In this document: piece after piece, positions 6,498 through 13,824 of the stretch
Numbering within the stretch: position 1 is the first letter of the stretch
Layout of the letters: each line of letters starts with the position of its first letter
Notes under the pieces: model-generated
Told to the model about the DNA's origin: nothing
Databases searched by the model: none
The model's input: only the letters and a program-made list of their open reading frames with translations
Position numbers and translations under genes: made by a program
Assembly (NCBI GenBank): GCA_002296655.1
Contig: DBIN01000057.1
Location: forward strand, 10,940 to 48,167
Source of the DNA: Acinetobacter sp. UBA801
Lineage (GTDB): Bacteria; Pseudomonadota; Gammaproteobacteria; Pseudomonadales; Moraxellaceae
Direction of reading: 5' to 3'
DNA length: 37,228 nucleotides

Positions 6498-7417
6498 GTA
6501 TTTTAACGGGTAATGAAGCTTTTGCGGCCATGGCTGCAGGTCAATCAATCGAATGCCGTCATAAAGACGCGACTGTATTTGATGCTATTGGAAACTTCCC
6601 TGCCACTGTATTTTTTGATACTGACCATGAATTCCGCATTGCGATCGTGTTTATGACTATTGGTGAAATACAGGTACCAGAAGCAGTCAAAGAAGTGCCT
6701 GCCAAGGGTATTCAATGCTTCACCCCATCAGTTCTAACTGAGGAATTGAGCAAGGGCTTTAAGTGGAAAAACAGCGCAAATGACTTGGTGCTTTTAAACC
6801 GTGGCTTGGTGCATTTAGTGCAAGAACATGCTGAAACGCATGCCAAAGCATTAATTGCTGTAAGCGGTGGAAGTCTTGAATCGCCTGCAGAAACAGTTGT
6901 GGCCAAACCTGAAATTAATGTTGCTGAGCCTGAGCCAGTAAATGAAATTGAGCAAGTTTTAGGGCCTATCGCAAACAAGCAAGATAATGATCTGTCTGTT
7001 GCTAACTTGCAGAAACTTCAACAAGAAGCCGAACTGTTATGCAACAAACCTGCAGAAGAATCAGCCGATGCAAAGTACCAGACATTACTTGATGACTTGA
7101 TTAGTCGCGCTGCTGTTGCTGCCTCTCCTGCAGAAGTAAATGCTCTTGCAGGCTATACAAAAGAATGGACTGCAGAACAACGCAAACCACTGCTTACAGC
7201 TATTAGTAAGCGCTTAATGCAGTTGAGCCCGAAGCCTGAAATTGAGCAGCCACCTTCTTTAATGGTGCAAATCCAAAATGCACCCGACTTGACCACACTT
7301 GATGCACTTGAAATTGATGTGTCAGCTCGTGCACCTGAGATTCAACCAAAGCTGATGGACTATATAAAGAAACGTCGCTTTGAGTTGGAAAACGGCGTAA
7401 GTGCGGTGACTTCATGA
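6494..7417 (+). CDS. Hypothetical phage protein, 307 aa
   Basis: The start at 6494 is preferred to an in-frame ATG 36 bases upstream because AGGAG lies 9 bases before it and it gives the ATGA overlap used throughout this operon. Residues 1-120 form a globular domain (ILTGNEAFAAMAAGQSIECR). A Pro/Glu/Val-rich linker follows (about 135-165), then two helical repeats around 185-240 and 250-300, both with patterns like ALxxLExxxS. No enzymatic motif seen. Its place after the recombination pair suggests an accessory DNA-metabolism role, which is inference. Confidence 0.65.
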   Translation: MSILTGNEAFAAMAAGQSIECRHKDATVFDAIGNFPATVFFDTDHEFRIAIVFMTIGEIQVPEAVKEVPAKGIQCFTPSVLTEELSKGFKWKNSANDLVLLNRGLVHLVQEHAETHAKALIAVSGGSLESPAETVVAKPEINVAEPEPVNEIEQVLGPIANKQDNDLSVANLQKLQQEAELLCNKPAEESADAKYQTLLDDLISRAAVAASPAEVNALAGYTKEWTAEQRKPLLTAISKRLMQLSPKPEIEQPPSLMVQIQNAPDLTTLDALEIDVSARAPEIQPKLMDYIKKRRFELENGVSAVTS

Positions 7418-7557
7418 GTTTTTCATATTCAACCATCACCCGAACACTGACAGTGTTCGGGACCAAGATGACACACATATTTAACAACGTGAGTTTAGGT
7501 GAAATTGACAGCCTAATTCTAGACGCAAAATTCAAAGAAGCGAACTGGAGAGAATAA
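7414..7557 (+). CDS. 47-aa phage ORF with internal hairpin
   Basis: A short reading frame beginning MSFSYSTITRTLTVFGTKMT and ending EANWRE. It starts with an ATGA overlap with the upstream gene and ends in a TAATG overlap with the downstream one, which is good evidence for translation. Codons 9-16 are encoded by a perfect 10-bp inverted repeat (CCCGAACACT/AGTGTTCGGG, 7439-7461, 3-base loop). No family is recognised. Confidence 0.55.
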   Translation: MSFSYSTITRTLTVFGTKMTHIFNNVSLGEIDSLILDAKFKEANWRE

Positions 7558-8309
7558 TGAATTCAGCTGCTGATATGAGACGCTTTCATGAGCAGACAGC
7601 TCTACAAAAAGCAAAAGACAGGGTAATTGATGCTTTAAAGAATGACCCGCTTGGCTTATCTGCAAACCAATTAATGACTGTTTGCCGCTTGAGTATCAAG
7701 ACAGTGAAAAACATCCTAGCAACGATCGATGTGCAAGAAGAGCATGGCGTTTATTTCCTGTCAGGTGTAGCTAGAGCAGAAATTTCAACTGAACCACAGG
7801 CAGAACAAGTCACAACTGTAGTGCAGGTAAAGGCTCATGATGCAATTTTGCAGTATTTGCATGACTTCCCTGCTGGTTTAACAAAGCCTGAATTGATGGC
7901 TGCTTTACAACTGAATGACAAGCAATTCACCAATGGCATTTATAAGTTGAATAAGGATGGTGCAATTATCCGTACAGGTAAATTCGGCAGCTACAAATAC
8001 CAATTAAAAACTAATGGCCAAGAAATGAATACTGAAGCTATTGCGGCACCAGTTGCTGAAGAAAATGTGATTAGTGTGCAGCCTGTTGTAGAAATATCTG
8101 CTCAGGATCCACAACTAAGTGAGCCTGATGCCATCGCTTTATTAAAAGATCAGGTTAAAACAGTGGTCACACGTAAAAGTGAATTGACTATAAAGCAAGA
8201 CCAACTGAGTGAACTTTTATCAAGTGTATTCGGTTTAAACACAGTCAATTTTTGTGTTGAAGGTAGCCGTTTAGTAGGTGTGCATCTTTCTCAAGAAGAG
8301 GTGGCGTGA
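7557..8309 (+). CDS. Putative two-module winged-helix phage protein
   Basis: A 250-aa protein with two similar DNA-binding-like modules. Residues 18-65 contain ALKNDPLGLSANQLMTVCRL followed by a wing (HGVYFLSG). Residues 92-145 contain ILQYLHDFPAGLTKPELMAA and a wing (GKFGSYKYQL). Both read as winged helices, so DNA binding is likely. A linker and a C-terminal helical segment (195-235) follow. It starts at a TAATG overlap and overlaps the next gene. A regulator of the operon or a replication accessory protein are both possible. Confidence 0.6.
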   Translation: MNSAADMRRFHEQTALQKAKDRVIDALKNDPLGLSANQLMTVCRLSIKTVKNILATIDVQEEHGVYFLSGVARAEISTEPQAEQVTTVVQVKAHDAILQYLHDFPAGLTKPELMAALQLNDKQFTNGIYKLNKDGAIIRTGKFGSYKYQLKTNGQEMNTEAIAAPVAEENVISVQPVVEISAQDPQLSEPDAIALLKDQVKTVVTRKSELTIKQDQLSELLSSVFGLNTVNFCVEGSRLVGVHLSQEEVA

Positions 8310-8812
8310 TGGATATTCAGAAAGAAAAAATTGCTCATGAAAAACACCTACTTTCACAAGGTGTGGATTTCAAATATTTGCCGAACATTCAATATAACGA
8401 ATTGGAAAATGTTTATGAGCTAATTGAATGGGATGAGGAGTATGGCGAAGCCCTGAATGAAATTAATTCAAGCTGGTGTACATGGCAAGCAGCCAAAGCC
8501 AACGCTATTCCAGATGGTTTTGTGGTTGTGCCTAGAAAATCAATAGAACACTGGTATTTAGATGAGGGTGAATCTCTTTGGATGGATGAGCCTGATAACT
8601 GGTTGTGTGATATGTATGTAGGTGATATTCAAGAAGTTAAGCATAAGGAATACATAGTCACAGAAAGCAACACCCTTTATGCAACTAAGATTTGGGACGA
8701 TGAAAACCAAGATGTTAGTACTTGGGAGTTTTTCAACTCTAAAGATGATGCAGAAAAAGCGGCTGAATATTGTAAAGCCATGATCGAAGCACAGGAGCCA
8801 ATCAATGACTGA
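8309..8812 (+). CDS. Hypothetical acidic phage protein, 167 aa
   Basis: An acidic soluble protein rich in Trp, Tyr, Asp and Glu (WTCTW-like, YLDEGESLWMDEPDNW). The ATG at 8309 overlaps the previous stop by one base, with AAGAGG upstream; a GTG three bases earlier is an alternative. The strong negative charge could indicate a DNA mimic, but similar charge is common in phage accessory proteins and no family is recognised. It overlaps the next gene by 8 bp. Confidence 0.6.
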   Translation: MDIQKEKIAHEKHLLSQGVDFKYLPNIQYNELENVYELIEWDEEYGEALNEINSSWCTWQAAKANAIPDGFVVVPRKSIEHWYLDEGESLWMDEPDNWLCDMYVGDIQEVKHKEYIVTESNTLYATKIWDDENQDVSTWEFFNSKDDAEKAAEYCKAMIEAQEPIND

Positions 8813-8990
8813 GATTGATTTAAGACGTGGTGATTTTGAAGCCATGCACCCAAAAGCAAAACTGTTTGGCTTTGATGAAGATAAAAAGCTGTACATCGGA
8901 GATGATGTTGAGAGCATTAACTTCCAATGGACGACTTGGTGCGCATGTATTGGCATGTTGTGCTTGGAGATGGAGCCAGCCAATGACTGA
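8805..8990 (+). CDS. Small hypothetical phage protein, 61 aa
   Basis: Starts within the end of the previous gene at ATGACTGA and ends in an identical ATGACTGA context for the next gene. The sequence includes WTTWCACIGMLCLEMEP near the end, a two-Cys plus Trp stretch shared in style with the upstream acidic protein (SSWCTWQAAKA). The two may contain related C-terminal segments. No family known. Confidence 0.55.
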   Translation: MTEIDLRRGDFEAMHPKAKLFGFDEDKKLYIGDDVESINFQWTTWCACIGMLCLEMEPAND

Positions 8991-9300
8991 AATTCAACAA
9001 ACGAACGTCGGCGTGGCGAATTTCATTGCTGGTGAGTTGCACAAGGAGTTGCCCTTTGACTTGGTGTTAGATCCAGGTGAAACAGGCGCTCTTTATGAAA
9101 TAGCGGTTGATATGCGTCATTTAAATTCTGATTTTGTTGAATGGGTTATCAAGGTCACAAAGAGTAGAAAGGTTGATGGTACTGGAATCATTATCCGTGT
9201 GCAAAAACACTTTGTGCATCCGCTCTACAACATGCTTGCTTTATATATTAATAAGCATGACCAGTATGGTGTGATTAAAGCTTTGGGAGAGGTGTCGTGA
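8983..9300 (+). CDS. Hypothetical phage protein, 105 aa
   Basis: The start at 8983 is chosen for the ATGACTGA overlap and GGAG upstream; the frame is open further upstream but that part shadows the preceding gene. It includes a DLVLDPGETGALYEIAVDMR stretch and a helical C-terminus (NMLALYINKHDQYGVIKALG). Function unknown. It overlaps the excisionase-like gene by one base. Confidence 0.6.
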   Translation: MTEIQQTNVGVANFIAGELHKELPFDLVLDPGETGALYEIAVDMRHLNSDFVEWVIKVTKSRKVDGTGIIIRVQKHFVHPLYNMLALYINKHDQYGVIKALGEVS

Positions 9301-9566
9301 TGGCATTAAAAAACTTGGACTCAGTTGCTGAATGTAAAAAACAGCAATTACTTGAAAGTTTTATAGCTGCTCCAAATGATCAAAATTTTGGTCAAGAAGT
9401 GGTGGCTCTATATTTGGGTTGCTCCCCTTGGACACTGGCACGAATGCGCTGCGATGGCTCTGAGTTACCCTATACGAAAATTGGACGACGCATCGCCTAT
9501 AAAAAACGTGATGTGCTGGCCTACGAAAAAAGCCGCACAACAACGTGCACGGCTCAGTACGCATAA
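9300..9566 (+). CDS. Excisionase-like helix-turn-helix protein
   Basis: An 88-aa protein with the MerR-like fold of the excisionase/AlpA group: a helix-turn-helix VVALYLGCSPWTLARMRCDG followed by a wing PYTKIGRRIAYKKRDVLAYE. Such proteins bind the attachment region and steer the integrase to excision. It is the last gene of the PL-type operon and converges on the integrase, matching the xis-int pairing of temperate phages. A GTG three bases upstream is an alternative start. Acting as a transcription regulator instead is possible. Confidence 0.8.
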   Translation: MALKNLDSVAECKKQQLLESFIAAPNDQNFGQEVVALYLGCSPWTLARMRCDGSELPYTKIGRRIAYKKRDVLAYEKSRTTTCTAQYA

Positions 9567-9590
9567 GGCAGGTCTATCCTGCCTTTATTT
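9565..9590. terminator. Bidirectional terminator between xis-like and int genes
   Basis: AAGGCAGG (9565-9572) and CCTGCCTT (9578-9585) form a perfect 8-bp stem with a TCTAT loop. It contains the stop codons of both convergent genes and is followed by TTTATTTGTTTT on the plus strand. Confidence 0.85.
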
Positions 9591-10836
9591 GTTTTAAGCG
9601 CTCATCCCAAACACTTTCATAATTAAAACAGTCAATTTTGCCCTGATAAACTGCTTCTACCATGTTCATTGAAGCCCTGAGCTCTTCCATAGGAATTTGC
9701 ACATATCCACCAGTCACATCGACACGCGGTCTGGCAGTATGGTTGAGTAGCCGTTTGGTCACGTAAATATTAAATCGAAGTAAATTACAAATCGTAGCGA
9801 AAGTACGTCGGAAATCGTGCATTGAAACATAGAAATCCACCTGATCACCTATGACTCTTAGAATCCGATCAACACAGGTGGCATGGATGTTTGCTGACGT
9901 TGGTATTTTTGTCGCAGGGAAAACCCAATCGTTCTCACGCAATAAATAACGGTCTTTCAGGATTGATAATAGATGTTCACCTATTGGAAACCAATGGTCA
10001 GCGCCATTTTTTGTATCCCTAAACACAACAGTTCCATCTTTAAAATTGATGTCAGTCCATTTCAGCTTACAAACTTCCTGACGACGGCAACCCGTATACA
10101 TTGTGAATAAAAGTATATCTCGATGTGTGTTAGATCGAGCAGTATTTTCTAAATTCAGTTCATCCTGATAATTCAGAACGGCATTGTAATATTTGTGAAT
10201 AACATCTTTATCCAAGTGCCTTTCACGACGCTCAATTTTATTCCAGCCCTTGGTTACAGCAATAACATCAACAGGATTTGTGCGCAGGATTGGATCCTCA
10301 TCACTTGAGTACAGCACATGCATATATTTCCACAACGTACCCAGTAGCGATACAGCACCATTGGCAGATGAAGGGCTCAACTTAGTTACTTCAATAAATT
10401 TATCCAGGACTTCACTTTTGGTGATTTCAAATAATTTTCTATTAGACCAGCGCAAATACAAATTGAAGTACTTATTATATTGTTTGACTGTTTTTGGCTT
10501 GAAGTCATTTTTGCTTAGATAAATATCCAATGCTTCTTGTACTGTAATATCAAGTGGATTATTAACAACTTGTTTTTTAGATGGCTTTACATACTCACCA
10601 TTGGCAATTTTAGCCAAAATGGTTTGTGCTTTTGCACGAGCAGACAAGGTAGAAATCTCATTAGTTTTACCTAACACTACCCTGTACAGCTCCCCTGCAT
10701 TTCGTCTTTCAATAATATAGGATTTTGATTTGGTGGTAGCACGGACAGCAAAGCCAATTAACTCACTATCCCGATAAATTTTTTGACCTGACGTCGTCAA
10801 TGGAATAGCATCAACATTGGACTTGTTGAGTTTCAT
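9574..10836 (-). CDS. int: Phage tyrosine integrase
   Basis: A 420-aa tyrosine recombinase. Residues 1-85 are a DUF4102-type arm-binding domain (YRDSELIGFAVRAT), about 95-195 the core-binding domain (TVKQYNKYFNLYLRW), and 205-400 the catalytic domain. The catalytic set is complete: Arg251 in TGCRRQE, Lys276 in DTKNG, His340/Arg343 in HDFRR, His366 in LLNHTA and Tyr378 in GGYVQI. The enzyme inserts and excises the prophage at a specific chromosomal site. Its 5' end points to the host side, so the attachment site should lie in the roughly 500 bp to the right. No strong ribosome site is visible (AAGG is 17 bases away). Confidence 0.93.
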   Translation of the reverse strand: MKLNKSNVDAIPLTTSGQKIYRDSELIGFAVRATTKSKSYIIERRNAGELYRVVLGKTNEISTLSARAKAQTILAKIANGEYVKPSKKQVVNNPLDITVQEALDIYLSKNDFKPKTVKQYNKYFNLYLRWSNRKLFEITKSEVLDKFIEVTKLSPSSANGAVSLLGTLWKYMHVLYSSDEDPILRTNPVDVIAVTKGWNKIERRERHLDKDVIHKYYNAVLNYQDELNLENTARSNTHRDILLFTMYTGCRRQEVCKLKWTDINFKDGTVVFRDTKNGADHWFPIGEHLLSILKDRYLLRENDWVFPATKIPTSANIHATCVDRILRVIGDQVDFYVSMHDFRRTFATICNLLRFNIYVTKRLLNHTARPRVDVTGGYVQIPMEELRASMNMVEAVYQGKIDCFNYESVWDERLKQIKAG

Positions 10837-11207
10837 ATTTAATACCAGATACCTTAGACAGTACTGATTTAAGCATGTTTCTCAACAGTCTACAAATAAT
10901 CTACAAGCAAAAAAGTGACACAATAAAACCTGAAAAATATCAACACAACTATTTGTTTTTGTTATATTTATAAAAATACACATTCCACAATAGTTCTATA
11001 GAAAAAGTAGAATCCACCTAAGCGTGTCGATATATTCAAGGCTTGCATAAATGTATATTTCCTTGATTTTTCAAACACATAAACAAGTGCATTATCTGAC
11101 CTGATCTAAAATTTTAAGACTCCGATATATTAACACTGTAGTAATTTAATTTTGAGTCAATGACTGATTAAAGCGGAAAATACCCTAAAAATCACATCAA
11201 ATTTTCA
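10837..11207. other. Gene-free phage-host junction, likely attachment region
   Basis: No open frame or tRNA was found. The interval lies between the integrase start and the first host gene, so the prophage boundary should be here. TCTACAA occurs twice 11 bp apart (10889-10895 and 10900-10906), one helical turn, as expected of integrase or excisionase arm sites. The exact core cannot be defined because the other prophage end is not in the window. Confidence 0.45.
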
Positions 11208-11336
11208 GAGTAATATGGCTTTGTTGCATAAATATTTTTTAAAATACTGATTTTTAATGTTTTATGGAAATTTCAACAAAAATAAATTAAATAAAATCAT
11301 AGTTTAAGGTGTTTGTGCAACAAAGCCGAGTAATAT
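11208..11336. mobile_element. MITE of IS5/IS903 type with 9-bp target duplication
   Basis: The element is 111 bp (11217-11327). Its ends start GGCTTTGTTGCA and match each other over 16 of 18 bases (first 12 perfect). Directly outside both ends lies GAGTAATAT (11208-11216 and 11328-11336), a perfect 9-bp duplication. Nine-base duplications and GGCTTTGTTG ends are typical of the IS903 group of the IS5 family. It contains no ORF and must be moved by a transposase elsewhere. Confidence 0.9.
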
Positions 11337-11358
11337 TGAGAAGTTTTGTTAAAATTGT

Positions 11359-11661
11359 TTAGCCGCAAGATGCTTGCAGAATAATTTTAGTTTTCGGATC
11401 GACCAGCACAGTGACGCGATTCATACGATTATCCATGGTGACAGGCTGCCCTGGTGCAACCATTCTCACAATTTCAGCTCGGGTCAGCGCTTTAATTTGT
11501 GTTTCAGACAAGCCTGTTATACCGACTAACTGCCCAGTAGATTCTGGGACACAATTTTGCATGGTCTGTGTCCCCTGAGTTTGTTCATTTACAGGTTGAT
11601 TGCTACACGCAGCTAAAGTTGCCACGCTTAAAACAGTCAGAACACTATATAACTTTTTCAT
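11359..11661 (-). CDS. I78-family peptidase inhibitor lipoprotein
   Basis: A 100-aa protein. The ATG at 11661 is preferred to an in-frame TTG 27 bases earlier because it gives a clean lipoprotein signal: MKKLYSVLTVLSVATLAAC, lipobox Leu16-Ala-Ala-Cys19. The mature part carries the inhibitor I78 pattern: VGITGLSETQIKAL, then VRMVAPGQPVTMDNRMNRVT and a final Cys-Gly. Known I78 proteins are Potato-inhibitor-like peptide inhibitors of serine peptidases. It should be anchored in a membrane, facing the periplasm. It is the first host gene next to the prophage and is transcribed toward it. Target peptidase unknown. Confidence 0.8.
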   Translation of the reverse strand: MKKLYSVLTVLSVATLAACSNQPVNEQTQGTQTMQNCVPESTGQLVGITGLSETQIKALTRAEIVRMVAPGQPVTMDNRMNRVTVLVDPKTKIILQASCG

Positions 11662-12052
11662 ATTTATACTCGTTTTTGCTTTCTTCAAAGGGTAATCCCC
11701 CCCCTAAAAATAACATAACTGATTCAATGCATAGTAAATTTACAGTAAAAACTGCCATGCTAAATTTTTTATTGATCAAAATAGATTAGACGCAAGTTTG
11801 AATTAAGTTTAATTCTCAATCACCCTTAAGCTCATTTCAGCCAAAATAGCCTAGTTGACAAATGCTGATCTATAAAAATACCAGTAGAAATGTGTGATAT
11901 TGTTATCTTTTGATCAATTCTTCAATTCTTCAATTTTTCCTCGTGTGAAAAATTAAAAAATTTGCATCCAATGGCTAAAAAGCACTAACTTCGATACGAT
12001 CCACTAGTCTGCAGTTATATTGAGTCTCTGTCTAATTTAGATTGATATAACT
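11662..12052. other. AT-rich intergenic stretch
   Basis: No coding frame is convincing. It holds a C8 run at 11697-11704, the promoter-side of the I78 gene, a short TTCTTCAA duplication near 11920, and an inverted repeat of GTTATAT/ATATAAC (about 12013-12051) after the 12053 gene that may act as its terminator. Confidence 0.4.
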
Positions 12053-12283
12053 TTAAATCACTAAAACTCTAACAATGATGGTTTGATATTCTTCATTTTC
12101 CTCAATCAGTTGTAAACGCTTTTGTTCTTTACTCACCACCTTAAAACGCAAGTTTTGATATTCAATAATGCTCGGAATTTGGTCAAAATATTGTGCATCG
12201 GCATCAAATTCATCTTCAAATAATGATGTGCCAAGTTGATAATCCATGCTTTTTAAAACGATATATTTCACCGTTGTTTTCAT
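12053..12283 (-). CDS. Hypothetical protein, 76 aa
   Basis: Small acidic protein (MKTTVKYIVLKSMDYQLGTS, DEFDADAQYFDQIPSI, ending in a beta-rich tail YQTIIVRVLVI). The start at 12283 is backed by AAGGA seven bases upstream; a GTG three bases earlier is possible. No family recognised. The start overlaps the stop of an upstream ORF on the same strand (TGATG), suggesting coupling if that ORF is real. Confidence 0.6.
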   Translation of the reverse strand: MKTTVKYIVLKSMDYQLGTSLFEDEFDADAQYFDQIPSIIEYQNLRFKVVSKEQKRLQLIEENEEYQTIIVRVLVI

Positions 12284-12501
12284 CACAGCATCCTTTTATT
12301 GCTTTTCGCTTTACTTTTATTTGTATCACCGTTCATTCCACGTTTAAACCCATAATTGTAAATTATGCTGTATTTATAGGCAGTTAAATCATGAACATTC
12401 TCTTTCAGTATTTTACTTTTTGATGTTTTTTCGCACAAGTCAGTAAAATTCAGTACACTTGAGCAGCTTATTCTATTCTCTTGTAGATTTATCATGCTCA
12501 A
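12283..12501 (-). CDS. Doubtful small ORF upstream of the 76-aa gene
   Basis: 72 codons, Lys/Ser/Asn-rich. The C-terminal half contains YNYGFKRGMNGDTNKSK, faintly like the YxxGxxxGxNG start of ribosome modulation factors but without the CPY motif that defines them. The TGATG overlap with the next gene is its best support. The first start lies inside the beginning of the divergent cinA-like gene with no room for promoters, so an internal start is more likely if it is translated. Confidence 0.3.
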   Translation of the reverse strand: MSMINLQENRISCSSVLNFTDLCEKTSKSKILKENVHDLTAYKYSIIYNYGFKRGMNGDTNKSKAKSNKRML

Positions 12502-12991
12502 ACAATGTTGTGCTTTACTTGAACAACGCCAACAGACTGTGGCTTTTATAGAAAGTGCCAGCTCAGGTTACTTATGTAGTCAGTTTTCTATTTATAAAAA
12601 TAGCGGTGCGAATATTTTACTCGGTGGATTGGTCAGTTACGATCCAAGCATTAAACGTGAAATCCTGAAAGTCAGCGCAGAAATGATTGATACGTATACT
12701 GCAGAATCACCCGAAGTTACTCAAGCCATGGCAATTCAGGGGCAAAAGTTATTTAGCCGTGCTGACTTTGTTGTAGCATGCACAGGCTTACTCAAACCAG
12801 GTGGCAGTGCCACACCTGAAAAACCTGTCGGGACATTTTTTATCGCTATTCAATATCTGCAGCAGACTTATCATTACCAATATTGTTTAGGAGGTAATCC
12901 CTTACAGCGTCTAGAACAACTAACCAATTTGGTTGCCCAAAACCTGATTGATTTAATCCAGCAAGATTCTAATACGCCAACGACATCATGA
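12494..12991 (+). CDS. CinA C-terminal domain (PncC-like) protein
   Basis: A 165-aa stand-alone CinA C-terminal domain. Family blocks are present: IESASSGYLC (19-28), GGLVSYDPSIKREILKV (44-60), YTAESPEVTQAMA (about 70-82), and ACTGLLKPGGSATPEKPVGT (about 96-115). Known PncC enzymes hydrolyse nicotinamide mononucleotide to nicotinate mononucleotide in NAD salvage. The usual ESCTGG core is ESASSG here, so the catalytic serine position is kept but the neighbours differ; activity is therefore not assured. No clear ribosome site precedes the ATG. Confidence 0.75.
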   Translation: MLKQCCALLEQRQQTVAFIESASSGYLCSQFSIYKNSGANILLGGLVSYDPSIKREILKVSAEMIDTYTAESPEVTQAMAIQGQKLFSRADFVVACTGLLKPGGSATPEKPVGTFFIAIQYLQQTYHYQYCLGGNPLQRLEQLTNLVAQNLIDLIQQDSNTPTTS

Positions 12992-13071
12992 AATAAACCT
13001 AAAGAATAAACTGCATAACTCACACACTTTATTCATGGTTCAGTCGTACACTCATTTTATGTATAAAGTGG

Positions 13072-13704
13072 ATGATCTATGCCATGCGCTACAACGCTAT
13101 TCTGTTCGTTACTGCCAGTTTATGGCTACCTAGTTTTGCTTTTGCAACTGTTGGTGGTCCGCAAAATATTGAAGTTTTAGGTTTAGATCAAGCAGATCAA
13201 AAAGTCTATTTGATGCGACATTATTTAGATGGTCGTGGTCGTTTACCGCAATTGTATTACTATCAACTCAATCGAAAGCAGTCGCCTGCGAAACTCATTG
13301 AAGTTAAATCGCTATATATCAATCCAAAAACCAAACGCATTGATTATGATCAGAACAGTCAAAAGTTTGATCGTGAAATTGCTAAAATTAGAAAACGGTT
13401 GAAACCTTTGACGCCAATCCGTGCCAGTTCTGCCAAAATTCAAATCCTTTCAAAAAAGACAGCTTACGTCGCATCGTGGTTTGATCCTGAAATTAAAGTT
13501 CCCCAATTCAACTACACCTACCGCCTACGTTATGGCAATTTAAAAAGTCCGATTCAACAGGCGGTAGATTATAAAACAGGATTAAGTATTTCTCAGCGCT
13601 ACCAAATCCCACAGCAGAATAAAGTGTTGATTACGGTAAAATATTTAGGTATCCCTTTTGAAACAGGTTATAGCATTGAAGATCCTGTTCTACTTTCACG
13701 CTAA
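13072..13704 (+). CDS. Secreted hypothetical protein
   Basis: A 210-aa protein with a signal peptide (RYNAILFVTASLWLPSFAFA, cleavage after Ala-Phe-Ala). An ATG 12 bases downstream is an equally good start and gives a more typical signal peptide. The mature protein is beta-rich, begins TVGGPQNIEVLGLDQADQKV, and has conserved-looking GRGRLPQLYYYQLNRK and SWFDPEIKVPQF segments. No family is recognised. It stands alone and ends in a shared terminator with prpC. Location is probably periplasm. Confidence 0.7.
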   Translation: MIYAMRYNAILFVTASLWLPSFAFATVGGPQNIEVLGLDQADQKVYLMRHYLDGRGRLPQLYYYQLNRKQSPAKLIEVKSLYINPKTKRIDYDQNSQKFDREIAKIRKRLKPLTPIRASSAKIQILSKKTAYVASWFDPEIKVPQFNYTYRLRYGNLKSPIQQAVDYKTGLSISQRYQIPQQNKVLITVKYLGIPFETGYSIEDPVLLSR

Positions 13705-13724
13705 TCTTAGCAATGATCCCTCAA

Positions 13725-13765
13725 AAAAATAAGGTTGCATTGCTCAACAATGAAACCTTATTTTT
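13725..13765. terminator. Bidirectional terminator between the secreted protein gene and prpC
   Basis: AAAAATAAGGTT-g-CATTG pairs with CAATG-a-AACCTTATTTTT (one mismatch) around a short loop, with T-runs on both strands. Confidence 0.85.
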
Positions 13766-13824
13766 AGTCTAAATGCAGCATCACTAAACCAAAATTCTAG
13801 CTATGCAACTTTTGAGACAACCAA

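Noticed and set aside
8309..8812. Anti-restriction or anti-CRISPR DNA mimic
   Set aside because: Acidic composition alone is weak evidence; no known family signature is seen, so no such function is assigned.
10837..11207. tRNA gene at the integrase junction
   Set aside because: No cloverleaf or T-loop-like GTTCRAxYC context was found near the integrase start.
12283..12501. Calling the small ORF a ribosome modulation factor
   Set aside because: Only the YGFKRGMNG patch fits; the CPY motif and downstream aromatic residues are missing.
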